A DNA stretch of 28,432 bases from a virus: positions 1 through 28,432 of the IMG/VR virus record IMGVR_UViG_3300007513_002732; one strand, written 5' to 3'. The notes under the pieces were generated by a model. The model ran no database searches and was not told where the DNA came from. It saw only the letters and a program-made list of their open reading frames with translations. Positions 6,598 to 13,170 of the stretch are shown here, in pieces (positions within the stretch are counted from its first letter, which is position 1; each line of letters starts with the position of its first letter). The translations under genes were made by a program, and so were the position numbers.

Positions 6598-7021
6598 TAA
6601 TCGTAACAAAATCTGCTACAACACCATTGCTGCGCAAAAATTCTATACCCTTTTCTATTCGATAAATTTCACTATAAACTACCCTCTTAACTTCTGCTTG
6701 TATAATTAATTTCGTACAATCAAAACAAGGGCTTATAGTTAAATAAATTGTCGACCCTTTACTGCTATTTACACTTTTAGCCAATTTCATCAACGCATTG
6801 GATTCCGCATGCAATACTTCAGGCTTAGTTTCATAGCCAAATCTAGTCTCGTACTCACAATTATTATCGTACCCTGCAGGAGTACCGTTATAACCATCAG
6901 AAATAATTTGACTGTCTTTTACTATAAGACAACCTACCTCTTTACGCCTCGCTTTAGACAACTGACCCCATATAGTGGCCATCTCTAAATACGTCCTGTC
7001 TAATTGTATTTGTTCAGGCAC
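6584..7021 (-). CDS. Deoxycytidylate (dCMP) deaminase
   Basis: 145 residues. The zinc-dependent deaminase signature is complete: HAE (71-73, H ligand and catalytic Glu) and SPCFDC (C99, C102). The upstream GYNGTPAG motif (43-50) is typical of dCMP deaminase, which turns dCMP into dUMP for dTTP synthesis. Most T4-like phages carry it. The GTG start at 7021 overlaps the previous TAG (TAGTG). It also gives the expected N-terminal W/L-D-x-x-(F/Y)-L helix, so I prefer it to the ATG 39 bases downstream. No clear Shine-Dalgarno site; coupling to the upstream gene is likely. Confidence 0.9.
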   Translation of the reverse strand: MPEQIQLDRTYLEMATIWGQLSKARRKEVGCLIVKDSQIISDGYNGTPAGYDNNCEYETRFGYETKPEVLHAESNALMKLAKSVNSSKGSTIYLTISPCFDCTKLIIQAEVKRVVYSEIYRIEKGIEFLRSNGVVADFVTINEST

Positions 7022-7242
7022 TAATAAGGCATTTCATTCTCAGTTAACAACTGATGTCCAGTCGCGTTTGTTGTAGGATTAGATAAACTGAGTATTTTAT
7101 CTATATCTTCTCGTACCTTAGTACCTCCCCAACGAGTTTGTACCATAGTACCGTCTGGTAACGGGTCGATACTAACTACAACGTCGAGATTAAACAGCAT
7201 TTCTGCTCCTTCAAGTGTGTGTAATTTTATAAAATGTGCCAT
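7021..7242 (-). CDS. Small beta protein, FlbD-like
   Basis: 73 residues from the ATG at 7242, which follows the upstream stop as TAATATG and has GAGA upstream. The order (FIKLHTLEGAEMLFNLDVVVSI, then TMVQTRWGGTKVREDIDKIL) is that of small beta proteins like FlbD/YlzI: strand, turn, strand, a gene-regulatory-type basic turn and a closing helix. The match is by pattern only. Function in the phage is unknown. It sits between an unknown gene and dCMP deaminase in one operon. Confidence 0.6.
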   Translation of the reverse strand: MAHFIKLHTLEGAEMLFNLDVVVSIDPLPDGTMVQTRWGGTKVREDIDKILSLSNPTTNATGHQLLTENEMPY

Positions 7243-7243
7243 A

Positions 7244-7894
7244 TTAAATATCTCTATCACAATCAGTTTTTAAATACCATTTAAGTGCGTCAGGGTCTTC
7301 TGCTAAACGACCAGATGCTTCATAAGCTTGCTTACGAATATTATAAGGTATTGAATGTTTATTACGAGCCATGTTTGTAAATCTTTGACACACAGACTCT
7401 ACTTTTGACCAAAATCTATACGATAGTCTCTCTCGATACTCATCAAAAATCTCTTGTTCAATATCCCACATAACTTGAGTAGCTTTTCGAGTCTCTTCAT
7501 CTGTTACAGTCTTGTCTATTAGCTTTTTCGTATCAAGTTTACCTTTAACAAAACTAAACTCAAACTCAAACCAATATTCATTACCCTCAAACTCACCCCA
7601 ATATTTATTATCGGTACTATCACTACTACGTTTTATGATAGTATCATAAAACGATATCGTTTTAGTCTCTAGAACCCTTTCCCATACAAGCTTTTCATTT
7701 GCAGTAGTATCTGCAAACATACCCTTGGTTATAGCTCTGTATAATTGCTTTCTATAAATCTTATAAGTAAATAAAGCATTTTCTAAATCTTTAGTTTGGA
7801 ATTTATGATTAGTGTCAAATAAACTCTCATCCTTCTTATCTAAAACATCTTTTAAATAAGATTTCGGTACAATTATTTCATCAAACATTCCCAT
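7244..7894 (-). CDS. Unknown protein starting MGMFDEI
   Basis: 216 residues from the ATG at 7894. GGAG lies eight bases upstream, which decides this start against one 54 bases further up. The N-terminus MGMFDEIIVP is common in uncharacterised phage proteins that carry a short, often metal-binding beta segment; here the middle (WGEFEGNEYWFEFEF) is a Glu/Trp/Phe-rich beta stretch. The C-terminal third is helical with many Arg and Tyr. No catalytic motif is recognised. It is co-transcribed with the small membrane protein upstream (the stop at 7896 lies before this ATG). Confidence 0.7.
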   Translation of the reverse strand: MGMFDEIIVPKSYLKDVLDKKDESLFDTNHKFQTKDLENALFTYKIYRKQLYRAITKGMFADTTANEKLVWERVLETKTISFYDTIIKRSSDSTDNKYWGEFEGNEYWFEFEFSFVKGKLDTKKLIDKTVTDEETRKATQVMWDIEQEIFDEYRERLSYRFWSKVESVCQRFTNMARNKHSIPYNIRKQAYEASGRLAEDPDALKWYLKTDCDRDI

Positions 7895-7895
7895 T

Positions 7896-8054
7896 TTAAT
7901 ATCTCCAATCTTTATATTTGTAATTATCTTTATTCTTTTTCCATTCAAGGTCTTGTTCCATCTGTTTACGGCTCTTATGGTAAACAGCTACTAAAAACAA
8001 TATAAATACAGTAGGTAATAAAAAAAGTAATTCCATGTCACCAATAGTTATCAT
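7896..8054 (-). CDS. Small single-pass membrane protein, 52 aa
   Basis: The ATG at 8054 overlaps the stop of the secreted protein upstream (ATGA), and the frame runs 52 codons to TAA. A second in-frame ATG is at 8036. One hydrophobic segment (LLFLLPTVFILFLVAVY, about residues 9-25) is followed by a charged tail with several Lys, Tyr and Trp, a typical N-out/C-in small phage membrane protein. The Shine-Dalgarno site of the next gene lies in its last codons. No family is recognised. Confidence 0.7.
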   Translation of the reverse strand: MITIGDMELLFLLPTVFILFLVAVYHKSRKQMEQDLEWKKNKDNYKYKDWRY

Positions 8055-8788
8055 TTATTTTGTGTAAGCTTTAATTTAGTTGATACCTTTTTCACAGTAG
8101 CATGTCGATCAGAATATCGAGTCCTGTTAAACCATTCCTCGTATCTATCAAATGTATCAAAAACAATTAAACTAGGTTTGGTGTCCGGAAATCTTAATGT
8201 AACTTCCCAGTCATAATCTTTATTTGACTGTTCAGCTCTTTTTGTAGCTTTTCTAATTTCGATAGCACCAAAAGTCTTGACAGCATGCTCAAAGGAGACA
8301 CCATCACGACCTACCTTACCATACTCTCCTGACTCATAGTGATCTTGTGATATCATACCATTAGGTTCTACGTAAAATACAGTGTACTGTCCGTTGGGAA
8401 ATTCATCTACCTTATAAACATTATTACGACCAGCAAATGCGTGTGCGGGTATATCACTACCAGCTACAATATTAACATATACTCGTTTATCTTCTTTTTT
8501 AGCTCGTTCAATAGCTTTCTTTACAGTCAAGCTCAACGGTCTATTATAATAATTCAAAGACTTCATGAAATATTCCATAGCGTTTTCCATAGGAATAAAA
8601 ACTGTTTGTTTACTGATTATATCATTAACGATATAATAATCTTTACCGGATCGAGACATAGAAATCTCCTCTCTGGTCAAACCAGCATGATCAATCATCC
8701 TAGTTGGCTTGTTCATTTTTGCGTGCGGGGGAATACCTTCTGCATACGCAGAACCTACAATTAGTAATGATAATAATATTTTTTTCAT
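8051..8788 (-). CDS. Secreted protein of unknown function, 245 aa
   Basis: A clear signal peptide (MKKILLSLLIVGSAYA, cleaved before EG) precedes about 230 mixed alpha/beta residues. Two stretches stand out: RVYVNIVAGSDIPAHAFAGRNNVYKVDEF, and VTLRFPDTKPSLIVFDTFDRYEEWFNRTR near the C-terminus. No cysteines in the mature part, so no disulfides. It would be exported to the periplasm or beyond. The gene begins 12 bases after the poly-U of the non-coding RNA terminator, and no late promoter or Shine-Dalgarno site is visible, so its expression may depend on read-through. Family not recognised. Confidence 0.7.
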   Translation of the reverse strand: MKKILLSLLIVGSAYAEGIPPHAKMNKPTRMIDHAGLTREEISMSRSGKDYYIVNDIISKQTVFIPMENAMEYFMKSLNYYNRPLSLTVKKAIERAKKEDKRVYVNIVAGSDIPAHAFAGRNNVYKVDEFPNGQYTVFYVEPNGMISQDHYESGEYGKVGRDGVSFEHAVKTFGAIEIRKATKRAEQSNKDYDWEVTLRFPDTKPSLIVFDTFDRYEEWFNRTRYSDRHATVKKVSTKLKLTQNK

Positions 8789-8799
8789 TATTCTAAATT

Positions 8800-8836
8800 A
8801 AAAAAAAGGTGGCAGGACTATTTGGTTACCTGCAAC
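8800..8836 (-). terminator. Intrinsic terminator of the non-coding RNA
   Basis: On the minus strand GTTGCAGG (8836-8829) pairs with CCTGCCAC (8816-8809) with one mismatch, followed by C and eight T (8807-8800). This is a standard rho-independent terminator, placed just before the ATG at 8788. Confidence 0.75.
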
Positions 8837-9128
8837 TTTTCGGGTCCTCGATCAAATTTTATCTTGATCACCCTACTTCGAACTACCTTCCAGTTCCTCA
8901 ACCACTCGGCCGTCAGTTCCTTGGGCATACATTAACACTCGAGGCGAATGTTTATTCTGTCACACCAGAGACGATCCGTCGATCGTCTCAAAATTCTTAG
9001 TTGTTGCAGCGCCACCTGCAATAAAGCGTAAAGTGTCTTACCACTCCTGTCCTCGAACTAGCATCACACTAGTGTAGTGAGGCGATGGAGGCGTTGTACC
9101 CGCCAACTTTAAAACATGTCAAATAACT
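8800..9128 (-). ncRNA. Candidate structured non-coding RNA, class unknown
   Basis: About 320 nt without a credible gene lie between a sigma70-like promoter and an intrinsic terminator, both on the minus strand. GC is about 47% by hand count over 8811-9120, clearly above the surrounding genes. Several stems are visible: a perfect 9-bp hairpin with a 4-base loop (8968-8989), 6-bp hairpins at 9004-9021 and 8850-8869, a 5-bp hairpin with 7-base loop at 8880-8896, and a GGCG/CGCC stem at 9090-9104. UUAUUUG near the 5' end can pair with CAAAUAG near the 3' end. I could not fit it to tRNA, tmRNA, RNase P RNA, 6S, SRP RNA or a group I intron. A plus-strand 63-codon frame overlaps but lacks protein character. 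Confidence 0.65.
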
Positions 9129-9134
9129 CACACT

Positions 9135-9162
9135 ATTATAACAACTCTGGACAGTAGTGCAA
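9135..9162 (-). promoter_or_regulatory. Sigma70-like promoter of the non-coding RNA
   Basis: Minus strand TTGCAC (9162-9157), 16-base spacer, perfect TATAAT (9140-9135). Predicted start near 9128. The same 16-base spacing occurs at 9703-9730 and 12612-12639. Confidence 0.7.
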
Positions 9163-9178
9163 CTGTTTTTATCTCCTG

Positions 9179-9694
9179 TTATACAGTCTCTATAGAGCAT
9201 GGCAAGTCTTGCAAATCTCGCAACCAGTCCTCGTATGTTTGAGTACCAGAGTCACCGCATGCAAAACATGGCAAATAACCACCTTCAGCTTCAACAATAG
9301 TACCACCTCTACCACCACAACGAATACATATAAGACCGAATTTATTTACTTCGTCTATAGCTAAATCTGCTTGTTCAACATTAGTATTGTAATCTTGAGA
9401 GAGGGCTAATTTTAGTTTAGCTTGTTTAATATCTTTTTCAGTAGTTGAGCCAATTTGATCTATACCTAACTTTCTAAGACTTTTACGATCTGGAAAGAAT
9501 CCTTCACTAATATGAAAATCAATATACTTGTCAAGTATCAATTGTATTGCTCCATAAGGGCTTACATCAGCGAAATGAGACTTTTCTGGTTCATCAGGCG
9601 GATAAATAAAATACATATTTTTTATACAATCCTCCTGAATATCTTCATCATATTCAATACGATAACCTCTGTATACTCTACCACTGTCGTACAT
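9179..9694 (-). CDS. Protein with DnaJ-like zinc finger
   Basis: 171 residues. The C-terminal part has two zinc-knuckle halves, CIRCGGRGG (C123, C126) and CFACGDSGT (C143, C146), the CxxCxGxG style of the DnaJ cysteine-rich domain. No J-domain is present. The N-terminal 110 residues are mixed, with an acidic Tyr-rich start (RVYRGYRIEYDEDIQED) and a helix-rich middle. It may bind RNA, DNA or a partner protein. A sigma70-like promoter (9703-9730) places the transcription start within about two bases of the ATG. The promoter of the non-coding RNA follows the stop. Confidence 0.7.
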   Translation of the reverse strand: MYDSGRVYRGYRIEYDEDIQEDCIKNMYFIYPPDEPEKSHFADVSPYGAIQLILDKYIDFHISEGFFPDRKSLRKLGIDQIGSTTEKDIKQAKLKLALSQDYNTNVEQADLAIDEVNKFGLICIRCGGRGGTIVEAEGGYLPCFACGDSGTQTYEDWLRDLQDLPCSIETV

Positions 9695-9702
9695 AAGAAT
9701 AT

Positions 9703-9730
9703 ATTATAACTATTTCCCGAAAATTAACAA
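9703..9730 (-). promoter_or_regulatory. Sigma70-like promoter
   Basis: Minus strand TTGTTA (9730-9725), 16-base spacer, TATAAT (9708-9703), then eight bases to the ATG at 9694. Likely an early or middle promoter read by host polymerase, with a very short leader. Confidence 0.6.
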
Positions 9731-9731
9731 G

Positions 9732-11522
9732 CTATTTTTGATGCTTTTTATCTATGATAAAATTGCCAATGACTAAAAAATCAATATTTGTACCCATAAA
9801 ACATTTAAATGCGTCTAACGGTGTACATACAATCGGCTCTCCTCGAATATTAAATGAGGTATTAACTAATAATGAGCAACCTGTTATCCTTTTAAACTCA
9901 CTAATCAAAGCATGATATAATGGATTGGTTTCAGAATGGACAGTTTGTACTCGAGCAGAATAATCAACATGTGTCACTGCTGGGATGTTTGATCTTTTAA
10001 CATTTAGTTTTTCAATTCCAAATAACGCCTTTTCCTCTTGAGTCATTTCATGTTGAATACTCTTTTGTACGTTAGTGACGATTGACATGTAGGGACTGTC
10101 ATAATCCATTTCAAACCAGTCACTTACATCTTCTCGCAAAACTGAAGGAGCAAAAGGACGAAAACTTTCTCGAAATTTAACTTTTAAATTTAAAAGCTTT
10201 TGCATATCTTCAGATCGAGGATCACCTAAAATTGATCTGTTTCCTAAAGCCCTAGGACCAAACTCCATTCGTCCTTGGAACCACCCTATAGCTTTATTAT
10301 CAATTAATTGCTTTACAGTCTTTTCAATAAGGATAGAATCTGAAACCTTTTGAAAAATAACACCTGCTTCGGATAACTGTTGTTCGATTTCAATATCGCT
10401 AAAGCTAGGACCAAGGTAAGAACCTTTCATCATATTACTGTCAAGGGTTCTAGGACTACATGCAAATTTATTATGCCAAACACCTAATGCCGCTCCAAGA
10501 GCACCTCCTGCATCTCCAGCAGCTGGTTGTATCCAAATATTTTCAAAAGCTTTATCTTTAAGAATTTTTCCATTAGCAACACAATTAAGAGCAACACCTC
10601 CTGCTAGACATAAATTTGGAATTTTATATTCATCTGCGAGAGCACGTGTCATCTGCAATAAAATTTTTTCAGTTACAGCTTGAATAGACGCAGCTATGTC
10701 CATATGAAATTGGCTTAAAGGATCTATGTCTGGTTTTCTTGCTGGGTAACCGAAAAGAGTTAAAAACTTGTCACTAATCATAGTCCGACCAGTCATATAA
10801 TCAAAATAAGACTGATCTAAACGAAAGGATCCATCTTCTTTTACGTCTACTAAATTATCTAAAATTAAATCTGTATACCTAGGTGTGCCATATGGGGCTA
10901 ACCCCATCAATTTATACTCACCACTATTAACTCGAAAGCCTGTGTAATGAGTAAAAGCAGAATATAATAAACCTAATGAATTAGGAAAACAAATTTCTTT
11001 AACAATGTTAAGTTTATTTCCGTTCCCAATAGCTACAGTTGTTGTAGCATATTCACCTACACCATCAATAGTTAAAACAACAGCATCCTTAAAAGGGGAA
11101 GGATAAAATGCACTCGCGGCGTGACTAAAATGATGTTCAGTAAATAAAATACAACCTTTAAAACCTCCACCAAACGCCTTTTTTAATTTTTTTGAAATTA
11201 CTTTCCTTAAAAAGAATTTATCTTTAACCCATATTGGCATACCCGTTCGAAAAGATCTGAGACCTTTAGGAATATTTGTTAAATGTGTTTTAAGAATTCT
11301 TTTAAATTTTAAAGAAGGATCATCATAAAATACTATATAATCTATATCTTTTAATGTAATATTAGCTTCAGATAAAACATAACTTATCGCTTTAATAGGA
11401 AAGGTAGCATCATGTTTCTTTCTAGTGAACCTTTCTTCTTGTGCAGCAGCTACAATATCTCCATCTATTAAAATGGCAGCAGCGCTATCGTGATAAAATG
11501 CTGAAATACCTAATACAATCAT
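9732..11522 (-). CDS. NodU/CmcH-type carbamoyltransferase
   Basis: 596 residues, full length for the family. The N-terminal Kae1-like domain has the expected motifs: GISAFYHDSAAA (5-16), EERFTRKKHD (30-38) and HHFSHAASAFY (130-140, the HHxxHA metal site). A glycine-rich IDGVGEYATTT follows. The C-terminal domain has GRMEFGPRALGNRSIL. These enzymes move a carbamoyl group from carbamoyl phosphate, through carbamoyl-AMP, to a sugar or alcohol hydroxyl, as in nodulation factors, tobramycin, cephamycin and O-antigens. Immediately upstream is a 48-residue SxtJ-like protein (gap 3 bases), the partner usually seen beside such enzymes in glycan clusters. The start has no Shine-Dalgarno site, so coupling is likely. 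The acceptor is unknown. Confidence 0.93.
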   Translation of the reverse strand: MIVLGISAFYHDSAAAILIDGDIVAAAQEERFTRKKHDATFPIKAISYVLSEANITLKDIDYIVFYDDPSLKFKRILKTHLTNIPKGLRSFRTGMPIWVKDKFFLRKVISKKLKKAFGGGFKGCILFTEHHFSHAASAFYPSPFKDAVVLTIDGVGEYATTTVAIGNGNKLNIVKEICFPNSLGLLYSAFTHYTGFRVNSGEYKLMGLAPYGTPRYTDLILDNLVDVKEDGSFRLDQSYFDYMTGRTMISDKFLTLFGYPARKPDIDPLSQFHMDIAASIQAVTEKILLQMTRALADEYKIPNLCLAGGVALNCVANGKILKDKAFENIWIQPAAGDAGGALGAALGVWHNKFACSPRTLDSNMMKGSYLGPSFSDIEIEQQLSEAGVIFQKVSDSILIEKTVKQLIDNKAIGWFQGRMEFGPRALGNRSILGDPRSEDMQKLLNLKVKFRESFRPFAPSVLREDVSDWFEMDYDSPYMSIVTNVQKSIQHEMTQEEKALFGIEKLNVKRSNIPAVTHVDYSARVQTVHSETNPLYHALISEFKRITGCSLLVNTSFNIRGEPIVCTPLDAFKCFMGTNIDFLVIGNFIIDKKHQK

Positions 11523-11525
11523 TCA

Positions 11526-11672
11526 TTAATCTTTTTTTTGCCAGTAACTGGAAACCGTCTTATTAAAATTTATATCTAGTAAATCAATTTTAAAGACTCT
11601 AAGTATTAACCCTACAGGTAAAAATATAAAAATATAAATTAAAGTAAAAATAACGTTACCTATGACTCTCAT
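11526..11672 (-). CDS. SxtJ-like small membrane protein, 48 aa
   Basis: The ATG at 11672 overlaps the upstream stop as TAATG, and the frame runs 48 codons to TAA. The product has one hydrophobic segment (about residues 7-24), then a conserved-looking tail: LPVGLILRVFKIDLLDINFNKTVSSYW. In bacterial glycan clusters carbamoyltransferases are followed by SxtJ-type membrane proteins that end with P-x-G-L-x-x-R-L-F-G-x-D-x-L and SYW; this gene looks like only that end. It is probably a membrane anchor or partner of the carbamoyltransferase. Identification is from remembered family pattern. Confidence 0.7.
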   Translation of the reverse strand: MRVIGNVIFTLIYIFIFLPVGLILRVFKIDLLDINFNKTVSSYWQKKD

Positions 11673-12595
11673 TATGACTTAAATTGATAATGTGTTTTAG
11701 TAGTACCACGCTTGGCGACCTTTTCAAGTATACCATCCTTTGTCAGTTTATTCAAGACATAATATGCTCTAGGCTTATTTTTTATCTCCTTACTAACTTC
11801 ATCGATACTAAATTTACCATCACGAAGCTTTTTCGCAATATCTTTAATCGTACTTGTCTCTTGCTTTATTCGCTGACTCTTTGGAGCAACTGTAGCTTCT
11901 ACTGAAACACTCTTCGCCGTAGTCCAGTCATAACCCCGAGCTGTAAAATTAAGCTCTTTAATTAAAGTCGGACCAAACCTATTTTTCGTAATGTTAAGTG
12001 TTACAGTCTTATCTTCAAGCTCGTCAAAGTCTTCATGCCGTTTTAAATTACAAACAACATCTACAGAGTGAGGTAAGAGTGTGCTACCTTTCATCTTACC
12101 AGTCTTGGTAATATGTGTAATAATAAAAATGGTTGTCTGATGCGCTTTAGCTGCAGCACAAATCTGTTCGACACAGTACTTTTCATGTGCCATAGATTTC
12201 GTACTACTACTTAATGATTGAAAACTATCAATTACAATTGCATCAAATTCAGGTACTTGCTTAAGAATAGTCTCAATATTAGTCTCACTACACGCCATAA
12301 TATTCTTAACACCAATTCTATCACAATTTACCTTAAGCAACTCCATGCACTCTTCTCCAGAAACATACCCAACGTTATATTTCCGAGTGGAGAGACTTTC
12401 AAGTATTTGAAGAAGGAATGTAGTCTTACCAGTACCGGGTTCACCGCTGAGAACAACAGTGCTAGAAGGGAGAAACCCTTGACCAAATGCTGAATCAACA
12501 ACATCGATACCAGTCTTCAGGCGACGATAGAAGATATCCGGAACTTTAATATCCGCTACCTTCTCGAACTTAGTTTTGTTAATGCTTAACTTCAT
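11672..12595 (-). CDS. RadA/Sms-like RecA-family ATPase with winged helix
   Basis: 307 residues from the ATG at 12595; a TTG 15 bases upstream is an alternative. The RecA core has Walker A GEPGTGKTT (about 51-59), Walker B DAIVIDS (about 118-124), a THITK switch, and KNRFG (about 204-208), the signature of RadA/Sms. RadA normally has an N-terminal four-Cys zinc finger and a C-terminal Lon-like domain, and both are missing here. The last 65 residues look instead like a winged helix (STIKDIAKKL, then VLNKLTKDGILEKVAKRG). It may act in recombination, branch migration or transcription control. A sigma70-like promoter lies just upstream. Confidence 0.85.
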   Translation of the reverse strand: MKLSINKTKFEKVADIKVPDIFYRRLKTGIDVVDSAFGQGFLPSSTVVLSGEPGTGKTTFLLQILESLSTRKYNVGYVSGEECMELLKVNCDRIGVKNIMACSETNIETILKQVPEFDAIVIDSFQSLSSSTKSMAHEKYCVEQICAAAKAHQTTIFIITHITKTGKMKGSTLLPHSVDVVCNLKRHEDFDELEDKTVTLNITKNRFGPTLIKELNFTARGYDWTTAKSVSVEATVAPKSQRIKQETSTIKDIAKKLRDGKFSIDEVSKEIKNKPRAYYVLNKLTKDGILEKVAKRGTTKTHYQFKS

Positions 12596-12611
12596 CTCTA
12601 ACAACGCCAAT

Positions 12612-12639
12612 ATTATAGCATAGCTAGAGAGACCGTCAA
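12612..12639 (-). promoter_or_regulatory. Sigma70-like promoter for RadA-like gene
   Basis: Minus strand TTGACG (12639-12634), 16-base spacer, TATAAT (12617-12612). The ATG at 12595 lies 16 bases after the -10, giving a leader of about ten bases. This is the best -35 of the three such promoters in the window. Confidence 0.7.
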
Positions 12640-12651
12640 GTCTAAACTCGA

Positions 12652-12849
12652 CTAATACTCGTAAACATAGACAAAATCCTCTGCGGATCCTTCAACATCA
12701 GCTTCTTGAGTGACGAGATTTCCAGAACAAGTTTCGTATGTTCTGGAAATTAACATTGGATCATCCGCAGCTTGAATTTTATCAATAATAAATTTACGTA
12801 ATTCTTCTACTGCTTTTACTTTCAAATTTTTTTCGTTTATTCCTGCCAT
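12652..12849 (-). CDS. Hypothetical protein, 65 aa
   Basis: 65 residues. The N-terminal half is helical and basic (MAGINEKNLKVKAVEELRKFIIDKI); the second half is acidic and ends in YVYEY. The single Cys sits mid-protein (TCSG). The ATG overlaps the stop of the basic small protein upstream (TAATG), so the two are translationally coupled; AAGG a few bases upstream may help. No family is recognised. It ends just before the RadA promoter. Confidence 0.7.
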   Translation of the reverse strand: MAGINEKNLKVKAVEELRKFIIDKIQAADDPMLISRTYETCSGNLVTQEADVEGSAEDFVYVYEY

Positions 12850-12989
12850 TATCGACCTTGTCCTCGATACCGCTTCAAGTATAATTTAGAATTCTTTTGA
12901 TTGCTACTCTTATTTTTGGAATGGCGGCCCTTCATATTTGTTTTTTTGCCGCAGAAGTTAATTTTTTTCAGGTTTTTTGTTTTTGTCAT
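12849..12989 (-). CDS. Very basic small protein, 46 aa
   Basis: 46 codons from the ATG at 12989 to a TAA that overlaps the next ATG (TAATG). Almost half of the residues are Lys, Arg or Asn, with one Cys, and it ends YLKRYRGQGR. The composition is that of an RNA- or DNA-binding peptide or a ribosomal-protein-like factor. The first 32 bases overlap the end of the membrane protein gene upstream in another frame. The gene is supported by the exact stop/start overlap; no family name can be given. Confidence 0.6.
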   Translation of the reverse strand: MTKTKNLKKINFCGKKTNMKGRHSKNKSSNQKNSKLYLKRYRGQGR

Positions 12990-13125
12990 GTGTAAATAAT
13001 TTATTACAAGAATCTGATAAAGAAAGAATATTTAAATGATAAAAGATTCGGGACTCTAATAAAACTTTCATTACGAGCATTCCAATAAGAATTCCAAGAC
13101 CGTAATTAAGTAAAATAACTATCAC
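12958..13125 (-). CDS. Small membrane protein, 55 aa (GTG start)
   Basis: A GTG at 13125 opens 55 codons to TAA. Residues 2-22 are strongly hydrophobic (one membrane span with Gly-x3-Gly spacing: GLGILIGMLVMK), followed by a polar, Lys-rich tail. TATAAATA lies six bases before the GTG, so this is a likely late gene with at most one leader base. It overlaps the next gene by 32 bases. The gene is inferred from promoter position and membrane character; no homologue is recalled. Confidence 0.55.
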   Translation of the reverse strand: MIVILLNYGLGILIGMLVMKVLLESRIFYHLNILSLSDSCNKLFTHDKNKKPEKN

Positions 13126-13139
13126 TATAAGTATTTATA
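13126..13139 (-). promoter_or_regulatory. Late promoter before GTG start
   Basis: TATAAATA (13139-13132) plus six bases to the GTG at 13125: late promoter with a predicted leader of one base. Confidence 0.6.
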
Positions 13140-13170
13140 AAAATATAACAGTAAATAAAAAACAAAACGG

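Noticed and set aside
8001-8008. TATAAATA on the plus strand inside the 52-residue membrane protein gene
   Set aside because: No plus-strand gene begins downstream at a fitting distance; such octamers arise by chance in AT-rich DNA.
8809-9000. 63-codon plus-strand frame
   Set aside because: It lies on the candidate structured RNA, starts inside its terminator, has no ribosome site, and its composition does not look like protein.
8800-9128. RNase P RNA, tmRNA or a tRNA-Ser
   Set aside because: Short matches occur (ACCAAAUAG, ACAGAA, GGCCGAGUGGUUGA, two GUUCGA), but order and pairing partners required by these classes are missing. No acceptor stem with CCA or tag-peptide frame could be built.
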